NCBI GenBank assembly: GCA_001940985.1
Contig: MSHB01000004.1
Coordinates: 1-64,000, forward strand
DNA from: Mollicutes bacterium Phil14
Lineage (GTDB): Bacteria; Bacillota_I; Bacilli_A; ML615J-28; CAG-698
Direction of reading: 5' to 3'
Length of the DNA: 64,000 nucleotides
Part shown: piece by piece, positions 9,947 through 19,927 of the stretch
How the letters are laid out: the number at the start of each line of letters is the position of its first letter
Position numbering within the stretch: the first letter of the stretch is position 1
Made by a program: the position numbers and the translations under genes
The notes under the pieces: model-generated
Seen by the model: only the letters and a program-made list of their open reading frames with translations
Told to the model about the DNA's origin: nothing
Database searches by the model: none

Positions 9947-11326
9947 ATGAAAAATTATTTATTAATTGATTTTGGTTCTACTAATACGAAATTAACAGCG
10001 GTTGATGTTGAAAAAGATGAAATAATTGGTACTAGCAAGCACTTTACTACGGTTAGTGAGGATATCAGAATTGGTTATAATAATGCTTTAAAAGAACTTT
10101 TTGCTAAATGCGGCGAGTTAAAATTTGAAAAAATAATCGCATGTTCATCAGCAGCTGGTGGGTTAAAGATGGCCGCAATTGGTTTAGTTGAAGAATTAAC
10201 TGTTGAAGCTGCTAAGCGTGCCTGTTATGGTGCAGGTGGGAAAGTAGATTTAGTGTTTTCTCACTATATTACTAAAGCAGAAGTTGAAAAAATTAAGGAC
10301 AAAAAAATTGATATTGTTTTATTAGCTGGCGGAATAGATGGTGGTAATAGCGATTGTGTAATTCACAATGCTAATATGTTAGGAAAAGGCAACATTAAAG
10401 TTCCCATTGTGTATGCTGGAAATAAATCTTGTCAGGATGATATAAAAGAAATATTTGATAAATATGAATTAGACGGATATATTTGTGATAATATTATGCC
10501 TCAATTAAATGTTTTGAACATTGAGAGCGCAAAAGATGCTATTAGAAAGATATTCTTGAACAATATTATTGTTGCTAAAGGTATAAAAAAGGTAGAAGAC
10601 GAAATTGATGGCGTTGTATTGCCAACTCCTTACGCTGTTTTAAAAGCTAGTGAACTTTTATCAAAAGGTTATCTTCATGAAAAAGGATTAGGAGATATAG
10701 TTTTAGTAGACATAGGTGGTGCTACCACTGATGTTTACTCCATGGGAAGTGGTAGTCCAAAAAGATCAGATGTTATTTTAAAAGGATTGGCAGAACCTTA
10801 TGCTAAAAGAACTGTTGAAGGTGATTTAGGAATGAGATATTCTGCAGAAGGCGTAATTAAAGCTTTAAGTGAAGAACAGATCAAATTATATCAAGAAAGA
10901 GGAATTGATTTAGTTCAAGAAGCACAATTTCGCTTTGAGCATGTGGATATGATTCCACATAATGCTCACGATGAAGAAGTTGATCGAGAATTTGGTGAGA
11001 TTTGCACTGATATTGCAATAAGTCGTCATGATGGTAAAATGGAAGCTATCTATACTCCAATGGGTATGTTATATTACCAAATAGGTAAGGATTTGACTGA
11101 TGTCAGTTATATCATAGGCACTGGCGGCGTTATTATTAATGACCATGATCCACGAAAAATATTGGAAAAATTATGTTATGATATTCGCAAGCCATTAGAA
11201 CTTCGCCCAAAAAATCCTAAGTATATGTTAGATAAAAATTATATTTTATCAGCTATGGGACTACTTAGTTTATATTACCCTGAAGTTGCATTGAAAATAA
11301 TGAAGAAAAATATGAAATTAATATGA
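9947..11326 (+). CDS. glmL: Glutamate mutase reactivating ATPase, GlmL/MutL family
   Basis: 459 residues. The N-terminus [14 protein letters not shown] is the phosphate-1 motif of the ASKHA actin-like ATPase fold, with further GGIDGGNSD and [12 protein letters not shown] motifs. Members sit between the S and E subunit genes of glutamate mutase, exactly as here, and are thought to exchange inactivated cobalamin. Not the DNA-repair MutL. A ribosome-binding site is weak and distant, so translation may depend on coupling to glmS. Confidence 0.93.
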   Translation: MKNYLLIDFGSTNTKLTAVDVEKDEIIGTSKHFTTVSEDIRIGYNNALKELFAKCGELKFEKIIACSSAAGGLKMAAIGLVEELTVEAAKRACYGAGGKVDLVFSHYITKAEVEKIKDKKIDIVLLAGGIDGGNSDCVIHNANMLGKGNIKVPIVYAGNKSCQDDIKEIFDKYELDGYICDNIMPQLNVLNIESAKDAIRKIFLNNIIVAKGIKKVEDEIDGVVLPTPYAVLKASELLSKGYLHEKGLGDIVLVDIGGATTDVYSMGSGSPKRSDVILKGLAEPYAKRTVEGDLGMRYSAEGVIKALSEEQIKLYQERGIDLVQEAQFRFEHVDMIPHNAHDEEVDREFGEICTDIAISRHDGKMEAIYTPMGMLYYQIGKDLTDVSYIIGTGGVIINDHDPRKILEKLCYDIRKPLELRPKNPKYMLDKNYILSAMGLLSLYYPEVALKIMKKNMKLI

Positions 11327-11336
11327 GGTTTTTAAA

Positions 11337-12800
11337 ATGGAATTAAGAAACAAAAAATGGACAGAAGAAGAATTTCTTAATGTTAGAAAAGAAGTTTTAG
11401 CAAGTTGGCCTACTGGTAGCAGCGAACTTTTGAATCTTGATGTTGCTGTTGAAAACTTGAAAAAGTTGCCAGATAGCAAAAATTTTGCTTTGAAATTAAT
11501 TGAAGCAAAAAAATCTGGAAAGACATTGGTACAACCTCGTGCTGGTGTTGCTGATTTAGATAAACACATTGAACTTTTACAGTTTTTAGAGGCAGCTGGT
11601 GCTGACTTTTTACCTTCAACTATTGATAGTTATACTAGACAAAATCGTTATCAAGAGGCTGAAAATGGTATTGAAGAAAGTAAAAAACTTGGTAGAAGTA
11701 TGTTAAACGGCTTTCCTGCTGTTAACTATGGAGTTGAAAAATGCCGTAAAGTATTAGATAGCGTTAATGTTCCTCTACAAGCTAGACACGGAACTCCTGA
11801 TTCACGTTTATTAGCAGAAATAATTCATGCTGCTGGTTGGACATCAAATGAAGGTGGAGCTATTTCTTACAATCTTCCTTATGCAAAGAATATTTCTATT
11901 GCTGATAGTATTAGATATTGGCAATATTGTGATAGATTAGTTGGTTATTATGAAGATCATGGTGTTCATATTAATCGTGAACCATTTGGACCTTTAACTG
12001 GTACTCTTGTTCCACCATCAATTGGAAATGCTATTGGTATAATTGAAGCATTACTTGCAGCTGAACAAGGTGTTAAAAATATTACTGTTGGATACGGTAT
12101 GGGTGGAAATATTATTCAAGATATTGCCGCTATTAAAGCGTTAAGGGAACAAACTGAAGAATATTTGCAAAAATTTGGATATAAAGATGTTGTTGTAACA
12201 ACTGTATTTCATCAATGGATGGGAGGATTCCCAGCTGATGAAAGCCAAGCTATGGGATTAATATCAATGAGTAGCGTTGTTGCTGCATTATCAAAAGCTA
12301 CTAAGATGATTAATAAAACACCACTTGAATCAATTGGTATTCCAACAAAAGAAGCCAATGCAGCTGGTATTAAAGCTTCAAAATTAGTTGCTAATATGCT
12401 ACAAGATCAAAAATATGAAGAAAATCCTAAACTAGATGCTGAAACTGCACAAATCAAAAAAGAAGTAAATTGCTTACTTGACAGTGTATACAGATTAGGT
12501 GATGGTGATTTGGCAATTGGTACTGTTAAAGCTTTTGAACAAGGTGTATTAGATATTCCGTTTGCACCAAGTAAATTTAATGCTGGTAAAATGTTGCCAG
12601 CTCGTGATAATGAAGGCTGTATTAGAATACTAGATTTCGGTAATTTAGGATTAACTGATGATATTAAAGAATTCCATAAACAAAAAATAGAAGAAAGGGC
12701 AAAAGAAGAAGGCCGACCAATGTCTTTCAAAATGACTATTGATGATATCTATGCTGTTAGTATGGGTAAGTTAATTGGAAGACCTTATAAAGGAGAATAA
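11337..12800 (+). CDS. glmE: Glutamate mutase epsilon (E) subunit
   Basis: 487 residues, matching the family. Recognisable segments include [19 protein letters not shown] near residue 62, [15 protein letters not shown] and [13 protein letters not shown] of the TIM barrel that holds substrate. It is the catalytic partner of GlmS. It starts 10 bases after glmL and ends 4 bases before the methylaspartate ammonia-lyase ATG. Confidence 0.96.
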   Translation: MELRNKKWTEEEFLNVRKEVLASWPTGSSELLNLDVAVENLKKLPDSKNFALKLIEAKKSGKTLVQPRAGVADLDKHIELLQFLEAAGADFLPSTIDSYTRQNRYQEAENGIEESKKLGRSMLNGFPAVNYGVEKCRKVLDSVNVPLQARHGTPDSRLLAEIIHAAGWTSNEGGAISYNLPYAKNISIADSIRYWQYCDRLVGYYEDHGVHINREPFGPLTGTLVPPSIGNAIGIIEALLAAEQGVKNITVGYGMGGNIIQDIAAIKALREQTEEYLQKFGYKDVVVTTVFHQWMGGFPADESQAMGLISMSSVVAALSKATKMINKTPLESIGIPTKEANAAGIKASKLVANMLQDQKYEENPKLDAETAQIKKEVNCLLDSVYRLGDGDLAIGTVKAFEQGVLDIPFAPSKFNAGKMLPARDNEGCIRILDFGNLGLTDDIKEFHKQKIEERAKEEGRPMSFKMTIDDIYAVSMGKLIGRPYKGE

Positions 12801-12804
12801 AAAT

Positions 12805-14055
12805 ATGAAAATTAAAAATGTTATTTTGTCAAAATCTTATACAGGATTTTATTTTGATGATCAAAGAGCTATTAAAGCTGGTGCAAAACTTGATGGCTTT
12901 AATTATGTAGGTGAACCTGTAACTGAGGGATTCACATCTATCAGACAATGTGGAGAAGCTATTTCAATTCAATTAGTACTAGAAGATGGATGTGTCGCTA
13001 TTGGTGATTGTGCTGCCGTACAATATAGCGGTGCTGGTGGAAGAGATCCTCTATTTTTGGCAAATGACTTTATTCCTTTTATTGAAAAAGAAATTAAACC
13101 ATTATTAATCGGCGAAGATGTTAGCGAATTTAAAGCATTAGCTGAAAAATATGATAATTTAATCGTTAATGGTAAGAGACTTCATACTGCTATTAGATAT
13201 GGTATTACACAAGCATTATTAAGAGCAACAGCTGTTTGCAACAAAGTTACTGTTTCTGAAGTTGTTCGTAAAGAATATAATATTGAAGGCGATCTTTATG
13301 AGCCTATAGCTGTATTTGCTCAATCAGGTGATGATAGATACATTAATGCTGATAAAATGATTATCAAAGAAGCTGATGTGTTGCCACATGCTTTAATAAA
13401 TCATGTTGAAACAAAATTAGGTAAAAATGGTGAAATTTTACTTGAATATGTAAAATGGTTAAAAGAAAGAGTATATCATCTACGTAAAAGAGAAGATTAT
13501 ATGCCTATTTTCCATTTAGATTTATATGGAACTGTTGGATTAGCTTTTGAATATAATCTTGAAAAAATGGTTAATTATTTGAAATTATTGGGCGAAACTG
13601 CTGCTCCATTCCATGTAAGAATTGAAGGACCAGTTGATAGTGGTGATAGAAAAACAACTATGGAATATTTAAGAGATATTACAGCTGGACTTAAAAAAGC
13701 TGGTAGTGATGTTGAAATAGTTGCTGATGAATGGTGTAACACATTAGAAGATGTAATCTATTTTGCAGATAATAAAGCTGGTGATATGTTACAAATTAAA
13801 ACTCCAGATTTAGGTGGTGTAAATAATATTATTGAAGCCATTCTTTATTGTAATAAAAAAGGTGTAGGTAGTTATTGTGGTGGAACTTGTAATGAAACAA
13901 ATGTTTCAGCTGAAGTTACTACTGATATCGCTATAGCTTGTCGAGCTAGTCAAGTTCTTGCAAAACCAGGTATGGGTTGCGATGAGGGTCTTATGATTGT
14001 TAGAAATGAAATGAATAGAACTATTGCTTTAGCAAATAGTAGAAAGAGTAAATAA
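12805..14055 (+). CDS. mal: Methylaspartate ammonia-lyase
   Basis: 416 residues, enolase superfamily. It deaminates 3-methylaspartate to mesaconate. Catalytic Lys332 in QIKTPDLGG (Lys331 of the clostridial enzyme), the LPHALIN histidine region, and metal-binding segments HLDLYG, IEGP and ADEWCN are all present. ATG 12805 has AAAGGAG before it; a longer in-frame start at 12775 would lie inside glmE and is not supported. The stop overlaps the citD ATG by one base. Confidence 0.96.
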   Translation: MKIKNVILSKSYTGFYFDDQRAIKAGAKLDGFNYVGEPVTEGFTSIRQCGEAISIQLVLEDGCVAIGDCAAVQYSGAGGRDPLFLANDFIPFIEKEIKPLLIGEDVSEFKALAEKYDNLIVNGKRLHTAIRYGITQALLRATAVCNKVTVSEVVRKEYNIEGDLYEPIAVFAQSGDDRYINADKMIIKEADVLPHALINHVETKLGKNGEILLEYVKWLKERVYHLRKREDYMPIFHLDLYGTVGLAFEYNLEKMVNYLKLLGETAAPFHVRIEGPVDSGDRKTTMEYLRDITAGLKKAGSDVEIVADEWCNTLEDVIYFADNKAGDMLQIKTPDLGGVNNIIEAILYCNKKGVGSYCGGTCNETNVSAEVTTDIAIACRASQVLAKPGMGCDEGLMIVRNEMNRTIALANSRKSK

Positions 14056-14312
14056 TGAAAATAGGTATAGCCGGGACAATGGAATCTAGTGATGCATTAA
14101 TTACAGTGCGTCCTAGTGAAAAAATTAATATTAAAGTTGAGAGCACAGTTTTTGATTATTTCGGAGAACAAATTAAAAAAACTATACTTGATACTTTAAA
14201 TGAATTAAACATTGCAAACATTGATGTGCTATGCCAAGATAAAGGAGCCTTGGATTTTACAATCAAGGCTCGTTTAATTACAGCTATAGAAAGGATGAAA
14301 AAAAGCGTATGA
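14055..14312 (+). CDS. citD: Citrate/citramalate lyase gamma subunit (acyl carrier protein)
   Basis: 85 residues. The AGTMESSD segment holds the serine that carries the 2'-(5''-triphosphoribosyl)-3'-dephospho-CoA prosthetic group. Given its place directly behind methylaspartate ammonia-lyase, the lyase complex most likely cleaves citramalate to pyruvate and acetate, as in Clostridium tetanomorphum, rather than citrate; sequence alone does not separate the two. Overlaps citE by four bases. Confidence 0.92.
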   Translation: MKIGIAGTMESSDALITVRPSEKINIKVESTVFDYFGEQIKKTILDTLNELNIANIDVLCQDKGALDFTIKARLITAIERMKKSV

Positions 14313-15166
14313 GAAGAAGTATGTTATTCATCCCTGGTAATAATCCATCAATGTTGCAAAATTCAGATGTTTTTGAAAGTGATAGTATTATTATTGATTT
14401 AGAAGATGCTGTCAACGTAATGGAAAAGGATAGTGCTCGTAATCTTGTTAGATGTTATTTAGATAACTTAAAAGAAAAAAAAGCTGAACTAGTTATAAGA
14501 ATTAATGGTTTAGATACAACTTATTATAATGATGATTTAAATCAAATTATATGCGATAAAGTAGACGCAATTATGCTTCCTAAAGCACATGTTGCTGATT
14601 TAAAAAAACTTGATGAAATATTAACTGATTTAGAAAACCAAAGAAAAATTACTAAAAAAATTAAAATAATTCCAATAGTTGAATTGGCTGAATCACTTCT
14701 TGAGGTTGAAAAAATTGTTTTTCAAAATCGTGTCGATGGAGTTTTATTAGGAGCTGAAGACTTTAGTAGTGATCTTGAAGTAGTAAGAACAAAGGGTGGA
14801 GAAGAAATATTTTATGCAAGAAGTAGAATTGCTGTCTCTTGTGCAGCTGCAAAAATCGATGCAATTGATACACCATTTACAGATACTAAAGATAATATTG
14901 GTCTTGCAAAAGATTGTGAAAAAGCAATTTCTTTGGGGATGAAATCAAAAAGTTGTATACATCCTAATCAAATTGAAGTTGTTAATGAGATGTTTTCACC
15001 TAGTCAAAAAACAATTGATTGGGCTAAACGCATTTTACAAGCAAAGATAGATGCTGATAAAAAAGGTTTGGGTGCTTTTAGTGTTGATGGAAAAATGGTT
15101 GATAAACCAGTTATTGAAAGAGCACAGAAGATTATTAAGAAAGCTGAAAAATATCATATACTATAG
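14309..15166 (+). CDS. citE: Citrate/citramalate lyase beta subunit
   Basis: 285 residues, HpcH/HpaI/CitE TIM-barrel family. RRSMLFIPGNNPSML at the N-terminus, IDLEDAV and LGAEDFSSD (metal and CoA-site region) and SCIHPNQI near the C-terminus are family hallmarks. It performs the acyl lyase step that releases the 2-oxoacid. Overlaps citD and is followed by citF within 10 bases. Confidence 0.93.
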   Translation: MRRSMLFIPGNNPSMLQNSDVFESDSIIIDLEDAVNVMEKDSARNLVRCYLDNLKEKKAELVIRINGLDTTYYNDDLNQIICDKVDAIMLPKAHVADLKKLDEILTDLENQRKITKKIKIIPIVELAESLLEVEKIVFQNRVDGVLLGAEDFSSDLEVVRTKGGEEIFYARSRIAVSCAAAKIDAIDTPFTDTKDNIGLAKDCEKAISLGMKSKSCIHPNQIEVVNEMFSPSQKTIDWAKRILQAKIDADKKGLGAFSVDGKMVDKPVIERAQKIIKKAEKYHIL

Positions 15167-15175
15167 GTGAATGTT

Positions 15176-16699
15176 ATGAAAAATTGTTTAAATCGATTTG
15201 TTCCTGAAGGCTTTGCTTCATTTAATGGAAGTAATGATTATAAAAATCATATTTCTGAATATAAAAAGATTCCTGAAAAGAAAAAAACTTCAAGTTATAA
15301 GACATTAGGTTCTATTGGTGAAATATTTGATTATTTTAATATTACTAATGGTTCTACATTGTCTTTTCATCATCATTTAAGAAATGGTGATGCAGTACTA
15401 AATTTGGTTTGTGTAGAAATTAAAAAAAGAGATTTAAAAGACATTCATTTAGCAGCTTCATCCCTTTTTCCTAATAATGATTTAGCACTACATGATTTAA
15501 TAGTTAATCAAAATATAACTAAAATAACTACAAATTATTTAAATGGTAAAACAGCTGAATTAATAGGAAAAGGTAAATTAAAAGAAATGTTAGTAATGGA
15601 AACTCATGGTGGTCGTGCTCGTAGTATTGAAACTGGTGAGTTAAAAATAGATTTAGCCATAATTGCTACTCCATGTGTTGACAAAGACGGAAATGGAACT
15701 GGAAAAGAAGGTAAAAACGCCTGTGGAGTATTGGGATATGCTATTCCAGATTTGCATTATGCCAAAAATGTTGTATTGGTATCTGATACTATAAAAGAAA
15801 AAATAGAAAATCCAGAACTTTCAAATGAATATGTTGATGGATTACTAATTATTGATAGCATTGGTGATAAAAATGGAATTGTTTCTGGTACTACTAATAT
15901 AACAAAAGATCCTGTAGGGCTTAAAATAGCTCGTGATGCTACTAAATTATTAAAAGAACTAGGAGTAATAAAAAACGGCTTTACTATGCAAACTGGTGCT
16001 GGAGGTACTTCTTTAGCTGTAGCATCATATATAAAAAAAGAAATGATTGAAAATAATATTATTGGTAATTTTGCTAGTGGAGGAATTACTGGATATTATG
16101 TTGATATGTTAAGAAATGGATTATTTGAAAAACTATATGATGTTCAATGTTTTGATTTATTAGCTGTTGAATCATCATTAGTAGATAAAAATCACATTTT
16201 TATGGATGCTTCAATGTATGGTAATCCTTATTATAATAATCCAATAGTCAATGGCTTAGATTTAGTAGTTCTAGGTGCTACTGAAATAGATCTTGATTAT
16301 AATGTTAATGTAACTACTGATTCATTTGGAAAGATTATTGGTGGTAGTGGTGGACACTCAGATACAGCTAATGGTGCAAAAATAACTATGATAACGACTC
16401 AATTGATTAAGTCTAGAATACCAATTATTAAAGAAAAAGTAACTACTATTTCTACACCAGGTGAAGATGTTGATATACTTGTTACAGAACGAGGAATTTG
16501 TATTAATCCTAAGAGACAAGATTTACTTCAAAAGTTAGAAAATAGTAAATTAAATATAATGAAAATTGAAGATTTATTAAAATTAAGTTACGAAATAACA
16601 ACTAAACCTGCTAATATTGAAAGAAGTAATGAAGTGATTGGGGTTGTTAAATATCGCGATGGTACAATTATTGATTCAATATATAAATTGAAGGAGTAA
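15176..16699 (+). CDS. citF: Citrate/citramalate lyase alpha subunit
   Basis: 507 residues, the size of CitF, the CoA-transferase-fold subunit that swaps acetyl for substrate on the carrier protein. SFHHHLRNGD, ETHGGRAR and TGAGGTSLAV match the family. ATG 15176 is preferred because TAGGTGA (15164-15170) serves as its ribosome-binding site; an in-frame GTG at 15167 lies inside that site. Confidence 0.93.
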   Translation: MKNCLNRFVPEGFASFNGSNDYKNHISEYKKIPEKKKTSSYKTLGSIGEIFDYFNITNGSTLSFHHHLRNGDAVLNLVCVEIKKRDLKDIHLAASSLFPNNDLALHDLIVNQNITKITTNYLNGKTAELIGKGKLKEMLVMETHGGRARSIETGELKIDLAIIATPCVDKDGNGTGKEGKNACGVLGYAIPDLHYAKNVVLVSDTIKEKIENPELSNEYVDGLLIIDSIGDKNGIVSGTTNITKDPVGLKIARDATKLLKELGVIKNGFTMQTGAGGTSLAVASYIKKEMIENNIIGNFASGGITGYYVDMLRNGLFEKLYDVQCFDLLAVESSLVDKNHIFMDASMYGNPYYNNPIVNGLDLVVLGATEIDLDYNVNVTTDSFGKIIGGSGGHSDTANGAKITMITTQLIKSRIPIIKEKVTTISTPGEDVDILVTERGICINPKRQDLLQKLENSKLNIMKIEDLLKLSYEITTKPANIERSNEVIGVVKYRDGTIIDSIYKLKE

Positions 16700-16702
16700 A
16701 AA

Positions 16703-17686
16703 ATGATTAAAGAAGCTATTTTAACTGAAGAAAAGCAGAAGATTGCCACGTTTTTGTTTCAGTTTGAATTGGAATTGGAAAAAGGAATAGATTTGACATT
16801 ATATTATGAGGAAAATGGTCGTATAGTTGGTACCATTTCTAAAGAAGGATACATAATTAAGTGTTTAGCTGTTGATAAAACTTTTCAAGGTCAAAATATA
16901 GCTTCCAAGCTTGTATCTGAAATTGTTAGTAGAATCATCTATGAAGGAAATGATTATTATCAAGTTTTTACAAAAAAAATGTATCGTGATACTTTTCTTA
17001 GTTTAGGTTTTTCAGAGATTTTCTCTACTGAAGAAACTAGCGTTTTAGAGTGTAGTTCTAATACAATAGATGACTTCTTAGAAGCAAATACAAGAAGATT
17101 AACTTTTTATACCGATGATATCGCTTGTGTTGTAGTTAATTGTAATCCAATTACAAGAGGACACTTGTATTTGATTGAAAAAGCAAGTAAAGAGCATGAT
17201 CACGTGTTAGTTTTTGTATTAGAAGAAGATAAATCTTATTTTACTTTTCAAGAAAGGATGTCTTTAGTATTTTTGGCAGTAAAACATTTAAATAATGTTA
17301 CAGTTTTGCCATCTACAAGATATATGATATCATCGCTTACTTTTCCTAGTTACTTTATCAAAGAAGAGACAAAGAAAAATTACGAATATGCAAAGATAGA
17401 TACAGGGATATTTAAAAAATATTTTATGAAATATTATAAAATAAAATATCGCTATGTTGGTGAAGAAACTAGTGAAATAATGAAAATTTATAATGAAACG
17501 CTAAAAGAATTATTAAAGACAAATTTAATTGTTGTTCCAAGATTAGATAGTATTAGTGCTTCAAAAGTTAGAGAATTGATATTTGAAAGCAAACTTGATG
17601 ATGCTTTAGAGTATATACCAGAATCTGTTAAAAATCTTTTGGTAAATATAATAAAATCAAAGGAATTAGAACATCACTCTTTATAG
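16703..17686 (+). CDS. citC: Citrate/citramalate lyase ligase (deacetyl-lyase acetate ligase)
   Basis: 327 residues with a GNAT-like N-terminal half (CLAVDKTFQGQNIASKLV) and a nucleotidyltransferase C-terminal half: NPITRGHLYLIEKAS is the HxGH-like motif and SASKVRELI the second motif. The enzyme uses ATP and acetate to acetylate the lyase carrier group. Last gene of the operon; a terminator follows at once. No citX or citG, needed to make and attach the prosthetic group, is nearby. Confidence 0.92.
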   Translation: MIKEAILTEEKQKIATFLFQFELELEKGIDLTLYYEENGRIVGTISKEGYIIKCLAVDKTFQGQNIASKLVSEIVSRIIYEGNDYYQVFTKKMYRDTFLSLGFSEIFSTEETSVLECSSNTIDDFLEANTRRLTFYTDDIACVVVNCNPITRGHLYLIEKASKEHDHVLVFVLEEDKSYFTFQERMSLVFLAVKHLNNVTVLPSTRYMISSLTFPSYFIKEETKKNYEYAKIDTGIFKKYFMKYYKIKYRYVGEETSEIMKIYNETLKELLKTNLIVVPRLDSISASKVRELIFESKLDDALEYIPESVKNLLVNIIKSKELEHHSL

Positions 17687-17699
17687 AGTGGTGTTTTTT
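17672..17699 (+). terminator. Terminator of the glutamate-fermentation operon
   Basis: CATCACTCT and AGAGTGGTG pair around a TTAT loop, followed by TTTTTT. The hairpin overlaps the last codons of citC. Confidence 0.85.
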
Positions 17700-17740
17700 A
17701 TACAAAAATTTTAAAACTGTTGAAAAAAGAATTATTAAAG

Positions 17741-17769
17741 TTGACAATTTTCGACTTTTCATATATCAT
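17741..17769 (+). promoter_or_regulatory. Promoter of degV
   Basis: TTGACA at 17741-17746 and TATCAT at 17764-17769, spacer 17. The perfect inverted repeat ATACC-TAGG-GGTAT (17770-17783) abuts the -10 box and is a candidate operator. Confidence 0.7.
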
Positions 17770-17820
17770 ATACCTAGGGGTATTAAAAAAAATACATTTA
17801 AAAAAGGAGAATAAAAATGC

Positions 17821-18693
17821 TTGTTTTTTTTTACTGATACTGATACTGATACTGATTTTTCTTTAAAAGAAGCCAAGGAATATGGTTGTCATTTGATAAG
17901 TATGCCTTATTCTGTAAATGATAAAGAAATTTACCCATATGTTGATTTTAAAGAATTTGATTACAAGAGTTTTTACAATATGTTAAGAAGTGGAGTTTTG
18001 CCAAAAACTTCTGCTATTAGCCCAGTTGATTATATAAATTATTTTGAACCTCATCTTAAAAATGGTGATGATATATTGTATGTTCATTTTTCTAAAGCGA
18101 TGAGTGGAACTTTTAATGCTATGAATATTGCTATTGAAGAGTTAAAAGAAAAATATCCAGAACGTAAAATTTATACTATAGACACTAAAGGAATTACTAT
18201 ATGCAGTTATAATATATGTAAAGAAATTGGTGATTTATATAAACAAGGTAAGAGTATAGATGAAATACTTGCTTGGGCAGAAAAAGAAGTTGATAAATTT
18301 GCAATTTATTTTTATGCTGATGACTTAAAATTTTTTGCTAAGAGCGGAAGAGTAAGTAATTTTTCTGCAACTATGGGATCATTATTAAGTATTCATCCAA
18401 TAATAAATATTGGTGAAGATGGAATAATGAAAAACATTGGTAAGAGTCGTGGAAAAGTACAAACATTAAATAAAATACTATCTTATATCGAAGAATTGGG
18501 AGACGATTTAGAAAATCATAGAATAATTATTGGTCATTCTGATGCTTTAGAAACTGCAGAAATGTTTGCTGATATGTTGAAAATGAAATTTGGAAACAAT
18601 TTGAATATTGAATTTGTAGTTGTTAATCCAACTGCAGGTAGTCATTGTGGTCCATCTAGCATAGGTGTATGTTTCCATGCAATTCATAGGTAA
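17821..18693 (+). CDS. DegV family fatty-acid-binding protein, start disrupted by T9 tract
   Basis: About 290 residues with the DegV fold: SAISPVDYINYF, HFSKAMSGTFNAM, the IDTKGIT region and the C-terminal NPTAGSHCGP. DegV/FakB proteins bind fatty acids for the FakA kinase or related lipid metabolism. The best start is ATG 17817, seven bases after GGAG, but from it the T9 tract (17824-17832) puts translation out of frame and it stops after MLVFFY. One T fewer restores the frame. A TTG at 17821 is in frame and may be used. Four tandem copies of ACTGAT (17833-17856), coding TDTDTDTD, follow at once. Confidence 0.85.
   Translation: MFFFTDTDTDTDFSLKEAKEYGCHLISMPYSVNDKEIYPYVDFKEFDYKSFYNMLRSGVLPKTSAISPVDYINYFEPHLKNGDDILYVHFSKAMSGTFNAMNIAIEELKEKYPERKIYTIDTKGITICSYNICKEIGDLYKQGKSIDEILAWAEKEVDKFAIYFYADDLKFFAKSGRVSNFSATMGSLLSIHPIINIGEDGIMKNIGKSRGKVQTLNKILSYIEELGDDLENHRIIIGHSDALETAEMFADMLKMKFGNNLNIEFVVVNPTAGSHCGPSSIGVCFHAIHR
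17824..17856 (+). repeat. T9 homopolymer and four tandem ACTGAT repeats at the degV start
   Basis: Nine T bases (17824-17832) are followed by four perfect copies of the hexamer ACTGAT (17833-17856). The T tract separates the well-placed ATG from the degV frame; the hexamer array keeps frame and adds Thr-Asp pairs. Both are slippage-prone. Confidence 0.85.
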
Positions 18694-18698
18694 AAGTT

Positions 18699-19820
18699 AT
18701 GGTAGAAATTAAAGAAGTAAAATCTAAAAAAGAAATAAAAGAGTTTTTAAATTTCCCAATTAACTTGTATAAAGGTAATCCAAATTTTGTTCCCCCATTA
18801 TATATGGATGAGAAGAAAATATTTAGTAAAAATTATGTATATTTAGATCAAGCAGAGGCAATATATTATAATGCATACAAAAATGGAAAGATCGTTGGAA
18901 GAATATCTGGAATTATTCAAAAGGCAAGTAATTTAAAAAATAATGAAAAGCGAGTTAGATTTATTAGATTTGATAGTATAGATGACTATGAGGTCGCAGA
19001 AGCTCTATTTTCTAGTGTTGAAAAATGGGCTAAAGATAAAGGTATGGATACAATTGTTGGTCCATTAGGCTTTTCAGATTTAGAAAGAGAAGGACTTTTA
19101 ATTGAAGGCTTTGATGAATTATCAACTTTTGAGGAACAATATAATTATGAATACTATCAACATTTAATTGAAAAATATGGATTTGTAAAAGAAGTTGATT
19201 GGGTTGAAAGAAAATTGTATTATCCAAAAGAAAAAGATGAACGTTTAGAAAGATTGACTAGCATAATGATGAAAAGATATCACTTAAAATTTGGTGAGGC
19301 TAAAAATACTAGTGAATTTTTAAGAAAATATAGTGATGATTTCTTCGAAATTTTAGATAAAACATATAGTGATATATATGGAACTGTTCCCTTTACAGAA
19401 AATATGAAAAAAATGATGATTAGTAATTTCAAGTTAATTGTAGATGTTAAAAGGGTAGCTGTAATAGTAGATGAAAACAACAAAGTTGTATGCTTTGGTA
19501 TATGTTTCCCATCAATTGCTAAAGCTGTTCAAAAATCAAATGGACATCTTACAATACCAGGAATTTTTAGAATACTTAAAGCAATAAAAAATCCTGAAAT
19601 TATTGATTTAGGATTAATTGGTGTTTTGCCAGAGTATCAAATGAGAGGAATTAGTTCTGCTCTAATAAATGAAATACTAAAAATGCTTGAAAATGGTAAA
19701 GTAAAATATGCTGAAACTAATTTGAATTTAGAAGATAATTATAACATTCAAAATCAATGGAAAGCTTTTGACAGTGTTTTACATAAGAGAAGACGCTGTT
19801 ATGTTAAAAAAATAGATTAA
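18699..19820 (+). CDS. GNAT-fold acetyltransferase-like protein (paralogue of 57356-58483)
   Basis: 373 residues. Clearly related to the protein at 57356-58483: shared VKEIK start, VGRI-GI, FIRFDSIDDYEVAEALF, VGPLGFSDLEREG-L-EGF, ADWVE-like and a C-terminal RRR cluster. The C-terminal half has the GNAT-like GVLPEYQMRGIS acetyl-CoA loop. Substrate unknown. It starts 5 bases after degV with a weak ribosome-binding site, so it is probably co-transcribed and coupled. Confidence 0.7.
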   Translation: MVEIKEVKSKKEIKEFLNFPINLYKGNPNFVPPLYMDEKKIFSKNYVYLDQAEAIYYNAYKNGKIVGRISGIIQKASNLKNNEKRVRFIRFDSIDDYEVAEALFSSVEKWAKDKGMDTIVGPLGFSDLEREGLLIEGFDELSTFEEQYNYEYYQHLIEKYGFVKEVDWVERKLYYPKEKDERLERLTSIMMKRYHLKFGEAKNTSEFLRKYSDDFFEILDKTYSDIYGTVPFTENMKKMMISNFKLIVDVKRVAVIVDENNKVVCFGICFPSIAKAVQKSNGHLTIPGIFRILKAIKNPEIIDLGLIGVLPEYQMRGISSALINEILKMLENGKVKYAETNLNLEDNYNIQNQWKAFDSVLHKRRRCYVKKID

Positions 19821-19821
19821 A

Positions 19822-19852
19822 TTATAGCACCGAATGGTGCTATAATTTTTAT
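19822..19852 (+). terminator. Terminator after the degV operon
   Basis: ATTATAGCACC and GGTGCTATAAT form an 11-bp stem with a GAAT loop, then TTTTT. Confidence 0.85.
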
Positions 19853-19927
19853 TATAAAAGGATTAGATTTGATTGATTTTTTGTCGAAAATATGATAACA
19901 TATTAAGGATTTAAAAATGATTTCTAC

